From Protonemura montana (taxonomy: Eukaryota; Arthropoda; Insecta; Plecoptera; Nemouridae): a stretch of 64,000 nucleotides of DNA. Position numbers and translations under genes: made by a program. Below, piece by piece: positions 56,101 to 59,665 of the stretch (the first letter of the stretch is position 1; the number at the start of each line of letters is the position of its first letter). Below the pieces are notes generated by a model. It was not told the origin of the DNA. It searched no databases and worked only from the letters and a program-made list of their open reading frames with translations. The stretch is taken from positions 10,790,001 through 10,854,000 of the forward strand of contig OX387612.1 in assembly GCA_947568835.1 (NCBI GenBank), in the 5' to 3' direction.

Positions 56101-58535
56101 TAGCGGTGGGGTTCCGTACAAATTGGCGTCAGATGTGGGATTTAATTTTTTAATTTTTTTAATAAATCGTAATTCAACTGAGAAGTTATCTAGTGTTCAG
56201 TGGACGCTTAGAAATAATTAAGCTTAAGGCATTTGTATAACCATCATAAACAGCCAAGAATTTTAAAATGTATTTCAAGAAATTCCATGGCACATGTTGT
56301 GGATATCAAAAAGAGGCGTGTAACCTAGGTTTAAAAAAACTAGCAATTTTGATAATTTATTATTTGTATGTTTACAAGCTGTTTATATTTTTCCAAGTTA
56401 ATATCGATAATTTGAATACGACATATCGATGCTTCTGTGGCAGAACCTGATATCTCCACTTTTTTCAAAAAAAAAACGGGGATATTTATGAAAAACCAAT
56501 GGAAAAAAATCCCGGATTTCTGTGACAACCCCAACATCTTTATGTAAATAACAAAATTGCAAAACCCCACATCTCCCATTGATTTCATTTAATTTGTGGC
56601 AAATTCTCACATCTTCATTGAATTTAGATTATTTATAGATTCATAGTTAGAAATCTAGATTCATTTTATTATTTTAATTTTGATTAGGATATTACTAACG
56701 GGACACATGTGAGTTTCACTAATAAGGTTTCGTTGCTCAATTTTTAAAACACTTTTATGCATCTTTAGAACAATTTATATTTTGGATATGTGAGGTTCGG
56801 CCACACCACCATCGCTTTGAAGTGCGTTCTCACAAAACTAGGCAAGACCTAAACAGCTCAATTTTCAGGAAATGGAAATGTTAAATGAGACAAGCGAAAA
56901 AAACTACATTTTCGCCACTTAAAGTAGCATTTAAAATATTTTGATGGACTACGCATTTTGTAGTGTAGACGAAATATTGCAGCATTTTAAAACTATAAAT
57001 TAATTTAATTTTAATGCTTATAAGAACTAGCGACGTGGTAAGGTGGAAGTTTGCAAAAATCAAAAACTGCAAACCTTTAAGAAAAACTATTTGAAATGGG
57101 TTTTGAATGCTAAGTAAAGGGCTACTAGTAGCCCTAAGGATACTAGTGCTAAAGATAAATCAAGTAGACATGAGTCTAAATACCATCATAACTGCAAACC
57201 TCGCTTTTTTTAAATATAATTATTATTTCAAAAAATAGTTTATGCAAATGCAATATTAATTTCGGTAAACTAAATTGGTCATCCAGCCCTCTTCACCCTT
57301 CTTCACATCGGAAAGACCAATATTTTCTGCAATTTGGACATCATTATGATCTGATCATTATCTTCTGATATTTGGTGGTGAACATTTCTTAATTAAATCT
57401 CCTATTTTGCTCTTCAAAGGTAGCACAATCTCAAAAGTCCTCGCTGTGTCGCCTTAAGTTTTGGTTACTTGGCTAATAACCAAGTTTACATTTAAGTGTC
57501 TTCCAGGGTATTTATTTATATCTTGTAAAGGAAATGCATGCAATTTTGAAATGTTCGTCTTAAACCCGCAACAGAGAATACTGCCGAAAGGCAGCATTCA
57601 TTATATTGATGCTCCCTTTCAGTGAAACGCATCGAATAACCACAAAATTAAGTAAATACTTAGCCAAGTACGAGGTAAGTATTGAGGAGCGAAACGGCCA
57701 CGAAACTCATGCAAAACTTTATAATTTAGGTCATGGTACTTTCTGGTAAGTGCAATTTTGTACGAGTTCCTTATTTTAATCATCTCAAATTTGATACCGT
57801 AATAGTGATAATAAGATCCATTGTATTAAACATTTATAGAAAAGCAAAACCGTTTGCCATCCAAACTTAACCATTGCTTCAACCATTTCAAGATGGATTG
57901 ATGAGCAAGTAAATTCATATTTAACCAAAAGTTTTGTCCTATTGAAAACACCGTTTCTCAAGAGATCACTGAAGTTACACTGCACTGGGTCAGGTATTGG
58001 ATGGGTGACCATCATACACATGACCAGTTCTGTTTGGGAGAGAGGTTGGAGGGATGAAAGTTAAGCAACACTGCGCTGGGTCAGGTATTGGATGGGTGAC
58101 AATCATACACATGACCAGTTCTGTTTGGGAGAGAGGTTGGACGGATGAAAGTCAAGCAACACTGCGCTGAGTCAGGTATTGGATGGGTGACCATCATACA
58201 CATGACCAGTTCTGTTTCGGAGAGAGGTTGGAGGGATGACCAGTGCCACACGGCTCTTTGTCAAAACAGTGCGTCGTTGAACACAATAAATTAATAAATA
58301 AATACGTAATAATGTTAATCACCGCAAGCAAAATACATTTGAAAAAATGAACTTGAACAAATAATTTCTCTTTTTAAACAAAGAAAACTTTTTGCGACAA
58401 TGTCATTAGATGGTTATTGTCTCTTGCCGAAAGATGGCTACGTTTGCGTTGCGAATAAAAAATTGTCTCACCGATTTTCGCGTCAACAGCAGATGACAAG
58501 AGGAAGACGTTGAGAAATATTCCCAACCACAGCAT
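67..58535 (-). CDS. SMPDL3: Acid sphingomyelinase-like phosphodiesterase (SMPDL3 family), 8 coding exons, 3' end outside window
   Basis: Joined minus-strand CDS: 58535-58472, 31010-30942, 30119-29960, 11660-11455, 5101-4944, 2758-2560, 1317-1205, 254-67. Every junction is GT..AG and every split codon rejoins in frame, giving 385 codons plus 2 nt. The family is secreted or lysosomal, metal-dependent phosphodiesterases of the calcineurin-like fold; vertebrate SMPDL3A/B cleave nucleotide and other phosphodiester substrates. Visible family motifs in order are a signal peptide, FWHITDIH (metal D-x-H), FGDYNCDSP, WTGD with a following His, VFPVLGHED, MLNTNLW, DPGGQWAWL, VGHVAPG, GQFFGHLHSD (metal His pair), LLAPAVSP, ANNPGLRLY and LDYTQYYLDL. 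Three N-x-S/T sites are present (NLTD, NESG, NLTA). The usual GNH(D/E) motif reads GHED. The substrate cannot be told from sequence, nor whether this is an A or B orthologue. Identification rests on recall of the family, not on a search. Confidence 0.93.
273..907. repeat. 32-bp direct repeats bracketing the 44-bp array
   Basis: Positions 273-304 and 876-907 are the same 32 bases (tcttggcacgctgcaagtac core) with a single difference. They bracket the minisatellite. The left copy ends 18 bp from the exon 8 acceptor. Confidence 0.9.
325..857. repeat. 44-bp minisatellite, about 12 copies, in the exon 7-8 intron
   Basis: The unit is about 44 bp with a core like aaggctgggacacgag and gacatgggggcagggtcc. 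It repeats with point changes, for example starting at 331, 375 and onward in 44-bp steps. It gives open frames on both strands that are proline-rich or glycine-rich by chance. It is flanked on both sides by a 32-bp direct repeat (273-304 and 876-907). The rest of the intron to 1204 is plain AT-rich DNA. Confidence 0.93.
1205..1317 (-). CDS. SMPDL3: SMPDL3 exon 7: APAVSP and NNPGLR block
   Basis: The 113-bp exon is two bases plus 37 codons. The split Gly gives NESGSPVSWMLLAPAVSP, then RRTHSSANNPGLRLYKF and DKDTGQ. APA(V/I)(T/S)P and NNPxxRxxxxD are hallmarks of ASM-like phosphodiesterases. The acceptor is GAGCAG at 1323-1318, with a poor pyrimidine tract. The donor GTAAG starts at 1204 and the exon ends in phase 0. 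A plus-strand open frame over the same bases is a shadow. Confidence 0.92.
1584..1759 (+). mobile_element. Fold-back copy of the tRNA-like SINE 3' end, with 10-bp target duplication
   Basis: Arms 1592-1639 and 1648-1695 are nearly perfect inverted repeats around an 8-nt spacer. The centre corresponds to the T-arm of the tRNA-like head (gcccaaa / tttgggc). The right side continues with the family tail holding the near-palindrome TTGCAAGCGTTTGCAA. The bases acagagtaat occur at 1584-1593 and 1750-1759, a likely target-site duplication. The left end lacks the tail, so the structure is asymmetric. Confidence 0.75.
1966..2383. mobile_element. Fold-back MITE-like element (family 3)
   Basis: The left arm 1966-2066 and right arm 2226-2326 are inverted copies of about 100 bp, starting aaaactatttcaactggg. 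The loop is about 160 bp. The right side continues with a shared tail (agtgctaag, then caagtagacatgagtctaaa) to about 2383. The same arms and tail recur at 15296, 49130, 51119 and 57078. No transposase is encoded. Arms contain a cttgataaagtaac...gaaacgttgggaa motif of a kind common in invertebrate repeats. Confidence 0.75.
2560..2758 (-). CDS. SMPDL3: SMPDL3 exon 6: GHV and GHLH metal sites
   Basis: The 199-bp exon reads VYMVGHVAPGVDERLGG, YQPRFNVQYLTLVRRHASIIVGQFFGHLHSDTFRVVYNES plus one base. (It is shown here in pieces; residues between them are omitted.) GHV and GHLH carry the remaining His ligands of the two-metal centre. The acceptor is ACCAG ending at 2759 and the donor GTGAGA starts at 2559. 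An open frame runs past the donor to 2348, but that is intron read-through. The 63-bp minisatellite begins only about 29 nt upstream of the acceptor, so branch point and array may overlap. Confidence 0.93.
2788..4590. repeat. 63-bp minisatellite, about 28.6 copies, in the exon 5-6 intron
   Basis: The unit is 63 bp (core ctccggctatagcgtccatg ... gtatcgatgacgacatcg) with few variants. Because 63 is a multiple of 3 and the unit lacks stops in several frames, it gives open frames of up to 633 codons on the minus strand and 320 on the plus strand. These are periodic 21-residue peptides without initiation context and should not be called genes. The array fills most of the intron and starts about 29 nt from the exon 6 acceptor. 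Bases 4591-4943 are AT-rich with nothing notable. Confidence 0.95.
4944..5101 (-). CDS. SMPDL3: SMPDL3 exon 5: NTN and DPGGQW block
   Basis: The exon is two bases plus 52 codons. With the G from exon 4 it reads KGGYYTIEQKE, LRLVMLNTNLWSEAGG, DADPGGQWAWLDTVFAKA, HKLKET. The family signatures are the GGYY turn after the lysine, the L-NTN strand, and DP-x-QW-WL. The acceptor is ATACAG at 5107-5102. The donor GTAAG starts at 4943 and the exon ends in phase 0. Codon use and GC content are higher than in the flanking AT-rich intron. Confidence 0.93.
5102..7369. other. Intron 4-5, right part, mostly unique AT-rich DNA
   Basis: There is no supported gene. Short open frames (5611-5967, 6674-6934) show no recognisable protein. 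About 6310-6480 carries a diverged copy of a dispersed repeat seen better at 48430 and 50735. Otherwise I see only AT-rich runs. Confidence 0.6.
7370..8165 (+). mobile_element. 5S-derived SINE with six 91-bp promoter units and a full body
   Basis: Six tandem units begin near 7380, 7470, 7562, 7652, 7743 and 7833. Each resembles the 3' half of 5S rRNA: gaagttaagcaac (A-box region), then tattggatgggtgacc (C-box region). The body follows: the single 36-bp module (7935-7970), ttcggaaggga, the gtaggctacgtgccggcacc block, ending near a caaatcaatcaatga tail. Confidence 0.88.
8166..9370. other. Intron stretch without recognised features
   Basis: The DNA is AT-rich and unique. The 117-codon minus open frame at 8342-8695 matches no family I know and has no obvious splice context, so I do not call it. 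Confidence 0.55.
9375..9740 (-). mobile_element. tRNA-like SINE with multiplied tRNA segment, ending in an inverted tail
   Basis: On the minus strand a tRNA-like head is present, with gagctacttggac as the reverse complement of the A-box side. The tRNA segment appears about four times in about 52-bp steps (9420-9600). The 5' leader of the family (gtcattctcatcaaatac in reverse) lies at 9625-9650. Immediately right of it is a plus-strand family tail (9650-9735) with TTGCAAGCGTTTGCAA. The left end holds the inverted, shortened tail (caaaaattgatgcccaaac). Confidence 0.78.
9741..10640. other. AT-rich intron, no features seen
   Basis: I see low-complexity A/T-rich DNA and no repeat family or conserved open frame. 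Confidence 0.5.
10645..11444 (-). mobile_element. 5S-derived SINE, eight 91-bp units, abutting the exon 4 donor
   Basis: In the minus sense, eight 5S-like units (C-box side reads ggtcacccatccaatacctg on the plus strand) run from 11444 leftwards. They are followed by a body with its centre deleted and the SINE 3' end (atctggtcatgcggcactgg at about 10650). The 5' part of the 5S head is absent. The first unit starts about 11 nt after the exon 4 donor, in the sense orientation of the host gene. Confidence 0.88.
11455..11660 (-). CDS. SMPDL3: SMPDL3 exon 4: WTGD and the altered GNHD block
   Basis: The 206-bp exon begins with T, completing Gly, then GACGCA (Asp-Ala), so the junction reads WTGDAVSHSGGG. 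The acceptor is CAG at 11663-11661. Alternative AGs nearby (exon starting at 11642 or 11652) either lose the conserved Asp or break the frame. It continues EHTRLAVTQNLTDLL, VFPVLGHEDPSK, TLWRHWLP, ALVTFNK and ends with G before GTAAG at 11454. In vertebrate relatives the block after the hydrophobic strand is GNHD (Asn metal ligand, His catalytic); here it is GHED. A 5S-like tandem array begins about 11 nt into the following intron. Confidence 0.92.
11955..12015. promoter_or_regulatory. Cluster of three CRE palindromes (TGACGTCA)
   Basis: Perfect 8-bp TGACGTCA sites lie at 11955-11962, 11997-12004 and 12008-12015. Another lies inside exon 4 at 11509-11516. TGACGTCA is the consensus for CREB/ATF-type bZIP factors. 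The cluster is about 300-350 bp upstream (transcript sense) of exon 4. Further single sites occur at 14148-14155 and 39013-39020. Function is inferred only. Confidence 0.4.
12465..12565. repeat. AT microsatellite (attat/tatat)n
   Basis: This is about 100 bp of almost pure A/T with attat and tatat periodicity. The surrounding 11661-17030 intron is otherwise AT-rich, with GC-richer, CpG-containing patches at about 13840-14230 and 15640-15960. I can assign no gene to either patch. Confidence 0.8.
15296..15500. mobile_element. Fold-back MITE-like element (family 3), compact copy
   Basis: Arms 15296-15354 and about 15372-15430 are inverted copies starting aaaaactatttgaaatggg. They meet at a short centre of cctatta repeats. 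The family tail (caagtagacacgagtct) follows to about 15500. A second partial tail is at 15515-15570. Confidence 0.75.
17030..17160 (-). mobile_element. tRNA-like SINE, 5'-truncated copy
   Basis: In reverse complement the copy shows part of the tRNA-like head (ggttagagcaacacccgcga), the T-arm with gggcatcaattttt, and the tail with TTGCAAGCGTTTGCAA. It is broken off inside the D-arm at about 17150. Bases 17161-18280 hold no recognised feature. Confidence 0.75.
18285..18505 (+). mobile_element. 5S-derived SINE, 3' body only
   Basis: The copy begins at tccttcggaagggacgttaa and runs through the gctacgtgccggcac block to the gtgcgtcgtaaaac 3' end. The 5S head is missing. Open frames over it are translated SINE, not genes. 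Confidence 0.85.
18940..19745 (-). mobile_element. 5S-derived SINE, five 91-bp units, nearly complete
   Basis: The 3' end is at 18940 (ttgatttgtggtgtttcacg in plus sense). The body with ttccgaagg is at 19130-19200, then five 5S-like units to 19685, then the upstream 5S portion (gatcaccaaagtttagcaac in minus sense) to about 19740. Confidence 0.88.
19900..20030. repeat. Single diverged copy of the 60-bp repeat family
   Basis: The bases around acttcggatggcac, ccggctcgtttgctcagcag match one unit of the arrays at 22089 and 45195. They run on into actatgctataaactcaatg, which recurs at 35090-35115 near another weak copy. Confidence 0.6.
20250..20825 (+). mobile_element. 5S-derived SINE, four 91-bp units plus body
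   Basis: Four units start near 20260 (gaagttaagcaacactgcgc) and end at 20620. The 36-bp module, the ttcggaagggacgttaagcc block and the gcaggctacgtgctggcac block follow. The 3' end is lost after ctaggttaggttta. Confidence 0.87.
22089..22386. repeat. 60-bp tandem array, 5 copies
   Basis: Five near-identical 60-bp units are present (caagcgccatcgg, ttaccacgtgttgccggcct, cgtttgctcagcag). Each contains a CACGTG palindrome. The period is a multiple of 3, so all four listed open frames here are artefacts. The same unit forms the 45195 array, and both are preceded by similar ttttgtaaaa sequence. Confidence 0.92.
22785..22945 (+). mobile_element. Fold-back copy of the tRNA-like SINE 3' end
   Basis: The inverted arms ttttattattatgaacacta ... 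atgcccaaa and tttgggcatcaattt ... taataataaaata meet at about 22838-22850. The plus-strand tail with TTGCAAGCGTTTGCAA follows. The architecture matches 1584-1759. I could not define a clear target duplication. Confidence 0.72.
23072..23126. repeat. (CTAT)n microsatellite
   Basis: About 13-14 perfect tetranucleotide repeats follow gacaataaaatatat. That looks like a retroposon 3' end, so the run may be its tail. Confidence 0.95.
23645..24240 (-). mobile_element. 5S-derived SINE, about four units, 3' end lost
   Basis: The minus-sense body starts at gttccggcacaaagcctac (23650). It is followed by the 36-bp module and about four 5S-like units. The last unit (24110-24240) is interrupted and carries a diverged upstream 5S portion (gaaccggtatttcc, gatctcttgtgaaccgg). 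Confidence 0.82.
24900..25400 (+). mobile_element. 5S-derived SINE, three units plus body
   Basis: Just upstream of the first unit is agatctcgtgagataacctg, matching the GATCTCG...GAAGTTAAGC part of 5S. Three 91-bp units follow to 25200, then the 36-bp module and the ttcggaagggacgttaagcc body. The 3' end is lost after 25395. Confidence 0.86.
26345..26450 (-). mobile_element. 5S-derived SINE, body fragment
   Basis: A fragment of about 100 bp (gtcgaagaccaaggggacc, ttccgaaggacggtacaacg, ccacaaatccatgctgtc) with both ends missing. Confidence 0.85.
26842..27568. repeat. 43-bp minisatellite, about 17 copies
   Basis: The unit is 43 bp: gtcacatgcccagtcgaaca, cgtgaaagttgcactgggac, aga. It shows light divergence and terminal decay on both sides. 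Small open frames here are artefacts. Bases 27570-28930 hold no recognised feature. Confidence 0.94.
28933..29760 (+). repeat. 52-bp tandem array of a tRNA-derived segment, about 16 copies
   Basis: Each unit holds a tRNA-like D-arm with an exact A-box (TAGCTCAATTGG), the anticodon arm and the first half of the T-arm (gatcggggt). It then jumps back to tccaagtagc, so the 3' acceptor half is missing in every copy. The junction gives GGTTCAAGTAG or GGTCCAAGTAG, a partial match to the B-box GGTTCGANTCC. The source is the tRNA-like SINE, whose full head is at 31555-31650. No flanking SINE tail is present, so this is a freestanding satellite. Its right end lies about 200 bp from the exon 3 donor. 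Confidence 0.92.
29960..30119 (-). CDS. SMPDL3: SMPDL3 exon 3: FGDYNCDSP block to WTG
   Basis: The 160-bp exon is 2 nt, then 52 codons, then 2 nt. It starts (N)CWRSEAG, passes through a run of five glycines, then GKFGDYNCDSPWALVESA, and ends IEFILWT plus GG. FGD..CDSP is the conserved block after the first metal site, and its Cys residues probably form disulphides. WTG|D spans the next intron and supplies another metal-ligand Asp. The acceptor is TAG at 30122-30120 and the donor GTGAGT starts at 29959. The polyglycine insert (about residues 52-56 of the protein) is not something I know from vertebrate members. The 52-bp tRNA-like array sits about 200 bp downstream in the intron. Confidence 0.92.
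30243..30738. repeat. 87-bp minisatellite, 5.7 copies, between exons 2 and 3
   Basis: The unit is 87 bp: gattgccatgacaacccttg, a cacccattactattacattg block, then gcccgatgccgggc (an imperfect palindrome) and acgggttacttg. It fills most of the 822-bp intron between the two exons. The 125-codon minus open frame is an array artefact. A related single motif (acaagggttgtcatggcaa, reversed) is at about 12385. Confidence 0.92.
30942..31010 (-). CDS. SMPDL3: SMPDL3 exon 2: first metal-binding motif
   Basis: This 69-bp exon translates as (G)YFWHITDIHYD, then IQYTLNGDTRR, plus one base. It carries the first metallophosphatase block, where Asp and His of TDIH are the usual metal ligands. The acceptor is a TTCCAG at 31016-31011 after a pyrimidine-rich tract. 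The donor is GTAAG at 30941-30937. The last base A joins AT of the next exon to make Asn. The exon is short and lies inside a plus-strand open frame (30682-31062), which is only its shadow. The intron upstream is about 27.5 kb long. Confidence 0.92.
31100..31395 (-). mobile_element. tRNA-like SINE joined head-side to an inverted tail copy
   Basis: The left part is a minus-strand copy: tail (TTGCAAACGCTTGCAA, ggggtattttatta), T-arm, tRNA-like head and start of the leader. After about 31300 comes a plus-strand tail (agacggttatagtgttc to aagatttcatcc). The two tails face each other as inverted repeats, as at 9375-9740. Confidence 0.76.
31500..31685 (+). mobile_element. tRNA-like SINE, best single-unit head
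   Basis: The leader gatctgtcattctcatcaaa is at about 31510. The tRNA-like part runs from gtccaagtagctcaattgg (31558) through gatcggggttcgagt to tttggtca (31632). It can fold with a GCTC/GAGC D-arm, a 4-bp anticodon stem, a 4-nt variable loop and a degenerate T-arm. The anticodon loop lacks the usual U33, so no isotype is given. The tail is cut after ataataaaat. Confidence 0.8.
32880..33930 (+). mobile_element. 5S-derived SINE with 5S 5' portion and nine units
   Basis: The head has ccgcacggtttgtcgtgttg, gaaacaccggttctcaagag and atcaccgaagttta, which follow the 5S order through to the control region. Nine units of about 91 bp follow (variants cagatgacc and cggtagagag are shared between neighbours). 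The body is diverged (gtctttcggaagagacgtta) and ends near gctttgttaaacacaatta. Confidence 0.88.
33931..37910. other. Intron 1 stretch without supported features
   Basis: Open frames at 34022-34297, 35695-35943, 36034-36294 and 36710-36919 match nothing I recognise and lack splice context. A weak 60-bp family relic is at 35025-35115. Confidence 0.5.
37911..38870. repeat. 49-bp minisatellite, about 19.6 copies, with higher-order repeat
   Basis: The unit is 49 bp: tctttgcctcataaggatgg, aatatctgtgcaagctttat, ctgtgctag. Variant sites (ggatgg/gtaagg/ggaagg, tctg/tcag, gctag/ggtag) recur every four units. The rare tttacc form is at 38531 and 38727, exactly 196 bp apart. Confidence 0.94.
40634..40990. 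repeat. Direct duplication of about 165 bp
   Basis: Segments 40634-40795 and about 40826-40990 share aacgcctccaatatttatttt-like sequence, atcgaaaataaaaaaaaagt, and cctttgtttcctgtaggctg in the same order, with substitutions and one gap. No gene is seen in 38871-42070. The 136-codon plus frame at 39598-40008 is unrecognised. Confidence 0.85.
42071..42535 (-). mobile_element. Complete 5S-derived SINE (441 bp) with 12-bp target-site duplication
   Basis: This is the best full copy, 42083-42523. In minus sense it has a 5S head (cggtttgtcgtgttggaaac, accggttctcgttagatcac, then one 91-bp promoter unit), one 36-bp module, the ttcggaagggacgttaagcc domain, the gtaggctacgtgccggcgcc block, the tcaccgacgccattagacca block, the gcgtcgttaaacaccacaaa 3' end, and an (aat)n-type tail. 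The 12 bases aaggaggttact flank it at 42071-42082 and 42524-42535. The central domain resembles the conserved domain of MetaSINE-type animal SINEs as I remember it. It encodes no protein. Confidence 0.92.
42700..42840 (+). mobile_element. tRNA-like SINE, 5'-truncated copy
   Basis: The copy starts within the head (gatcagggttcgagtccccg, a good B-box). It continues through tatgggcatcaatttctgag and the tail with TTGCAAGCGTTTGCAA to about 42835. Confidence 0.8.
43408..43812 (-). mobile_element. 5S-derived SINE with the 36-bp module in four copies, no 5S head
   Basis: The complete 3' end and body are present from 43408. At 43670-43805 the module (cgagaggttgataagcaagg, cgagtgaagttgctgt) is repeated four times. 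The copy stops at gtactaactt, exactly where 5S units normally begin. The 92-codon plus frame is an artefact of this repeat. Confidence 0.9.
44694..44735. repeat. (ggggcagata)4 short tandem repeat
   Basis: Four exact copies of a 10-bp unit. Open frames around it on both strands are unrecognised. Confidence 0.95.
45195..45737. repeat. 60-bp tandem array, 9 copies
   Basis: It uses the same unit as 22089-22386 with more variation (ggtggcacctaccgttacca, cgtgttgccggcctcgtttg, ctcagcagcaagcgccatcg). The 230-codon minus frame and several plus frames come from the 3n period and are not genes. Confidence 0.93.
45840..48420. other. Intron 1 stretch, little structure
   Basis: The DNA is AT-rich and mostly unique. 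About 47775-47885 (ctctctcccttac, accgaacaaaactgcccgtg, acctgactcagcc) is a decayed minus-strand 5S-SINE unit. The 126-codon plus frame at 47183-47563 is unrecognised. Confidence 0.5.
48430..48770 (+). mobile_element. Dispersed repeat, copy 1 of an inverted pair
   Basis: The sequence ttactggatgcaactaatcg, gatcgcgacgaaacaaaaac, taggcgactcatcacactat and later gtagcagctgtggatc recurs in reverse complement at 50735-51060. A third, weaker copy is at about 6310-6480. The type is unknown and no coding potential is seen. Confidence 0.7.
49130..49459. mobile_element. Fold-back MITE-like element (family 3)
   Basis: It begins with the reversed tail (actcatgtctacttgat). The left arm starts at 49177 (gacaaaaactatttcaactg), followed by the loop shared with 51119 (gataac/aataacaaaagaaccac, accaagttcaagcttcctaa). 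The right arm ends at 49459 (caaatagttttt). Confidence 0.75.
50735..51060 (-). mobile_element. Dispersed repeat, copy 2 of an inverted pair
   Basis: It is the reverse complement of the 48430-48770 repeat: gtgtgacgagtcgcctagtt, tttcgtcgcgatcgga and ttgtatccagtaaaccttgg match on the opposite strand. The pair could form a large inverted structure with a spacer of about 2 kb. Confidence 0.7.
51119..51420. mobile_element. Fold-back MITE-like element (family 3), right arm mostly deleted
   Basis: The left arm and loop are intact (aaaaactatttcaactgggt, accaagttcaagcttcctaa). The right arm is reduced to gttcaaatagtttttg at about 51350. The tail caagtagacatgagtctaaa follows. Confidence 0.75.
51973..52351. 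repeat. 42-bp minisatellite, 9 copies
   Basis: The unit is 42 bp: ggtggaggagccatgattgt, gctgcgggttgcgtttgaga, tc. The period of 14 codons gives open frames on both strands (191 codons minus, 127 plus). The minus frame has a non-repeat N-terminal part, but I see no family match or splice context. Confidence 0.93.
52352..57070. other. Intron 1 stretch with few features
   Basis: It is mostly unique AT-rich DNA. A tRNA-like T-arm (cattcgattcccgcg in minus sense) lies at about 53105-53130 without a recognisable A-box. A short 5S-SINE 3' end (gtgcgtcgttaagcaccaca) lies at about 55278-55300. No gene is supported. Confidence 0.5.
57078..57193. mobile_element. Fold-back MITE-like element (family 3), minimal copy
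   Basis: The arm aaaaactatttgaaatgggt runs to a tiny hairpin gggctactagtagccc. The family tail caagtagacatgagtctaaa then follows directly. Confidence 0.7.
57940..58285 (+). mobile_element. 5S-derived SINE, three units, body deleted
   Basis: The head has attgaaaacaccgtttctca and agagatcactgaagtt. Three units follow. The element then jumps from gagggatg straight to the 3' end (accagtgccacacggctctt, cagtgcgtcgttgaacacaa). It lies about 190 bp downstream (transcript sense) of the first coding exon's donor and is antisense to the gene. Confidence 0.86.
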
Positions 58536-58552
58536 CTTGGATCAGCAACCCG
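58472..58552 (-). CDS. SMPDL3: SMPDL3 first coding exon (signal peptide) with short 5' UTR part
   Basis: The ATG is at 58535-58533. It is followed by 21 codons that form a typical signal peptide: MLWLG, a hydrophobic core IFLNVFLL, then SSAVDA with likely cleavage after the Ala before KIG. The exon ends with one base (G) before a GTGAG donor at 58471-58467. That G plus GT from the next exon gives Gly, so the mature protein reads KIGYFWHITD, as expected for the family. This ATG was chosen because it is the only one giving a signal peptide in this frame. A pyrimidine-rich stretch ending in CAG at 58555-58553 makes a good acceptor, so 58552-58536 is probably 5' UTR of an internal exon. A non-coding exon should lie further right; I could not find it. 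Confidence 0.87.
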
Positions 58553-58964
58553 CTGGAAATAGAACAAAATTCGTGTTACTCTTTTTATCTAGCACTTGGT
58601 TGAAAATCTGAAATAACTTTTTCTTCTGAAATGCAGATTTTGCTCAAGATGTTGGCTGCTGGGAAGAGTAAAGGTGTTACAGATGCTCGCGTCGGTTCTT
58701 GGTTACAAAGGGTTTTACCAAAGAGATGTTAAACTCGGATCGTAGCGACATAATCGAATAATCTTTGGGAAAAAAAGGAACGTGTCTTTAGTGGAATAAG
58801 CAAAGCAAAAAGAGTATGCCTGATATTATGCAAAGCGTTTAAAAAAATGAATATATGTAACGTAGCTTTTCAAAAAAAGGGTCAACGCTTTACAGATATG
58901 GTACGGACAATGTAGAATCATACTTCAATTTGTGTGCACTTCATAGTGGCATCTTTTCCATAGA

Positions 58965-59665
58965 ACCAAACGGTTTTTTGTGTTGGAAACTCCGGGTCTC
59001 TGGTAAAATCACCCTCATTTAACAAAACTGAACTGGGTCAGGTATCGGTTGGGCGACTATATTACCTGTGACTTGTGAATAATAATAAGTACTGCAACTT
59101 CACTCGCCTTGCTTATCAATCTCTCGACAGCAACTTCACTCGCCTTGCTTATCAATCTCTCGACAGCAACTTCACTCGCCTTGCTTATCAACCTCTTGAC
59201 AGCAACTTCACTCGCCTTGCTTATCAACCTCTTGACAGCAACTTCACTCGCCTTGCTTATCAACCTCTCGACAGCAACATCACTCGTCTTGCTTATCAAC
59301 CTCTCGACAGCAACTTCACTCGCCTTGCTTATCAACCTCTTGACAGCAACTTCACTCGCCTTGCTTATCAACCTCTTGACAGCAACTTCACTCGCCTTGC
59401 TTATCAACCTCTCGACAGCAACTTCACTCGCCTTGCTTATCAACCTCTTGACAGCAACTTCACTCGCCTTGCTTATCAACCTCTCAACAGCAACTTCACT
59501 CGCCTTGCTTATCAACCTCTCGACAGCATGGATTTGTGAAGGAATCCTGTTGTTCGCGTTGTACCGTCCTTCGGAAGAGACGTTAAGCCTGTGGTCCCCT
59601 TGGTCTTCGACAGAAGTAGGCTACACGCTAGCACCAAGTCAGCTTAGGCTAGGTTTTTTATTTAT
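58965..59665 (+). mobile_element. 5S-derived SINE with twelve 36-bp modules
   Basis: A diverged single 5S head lies at 58975-59060 (tgtgttggaaactccgggtc, gaactgggtcaggtatcgg). The 36-bp module (cttcactcgccttgcttatc, aacctctcgacagcaa) is then repeated about 12 times from 59093 to 59525. The body follows with gtccttcggaagagacgtta. Open frames on both strands (152-210 codons) are module artefacts. It lies upstream of the first coding exon. Confidence 0.9.
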
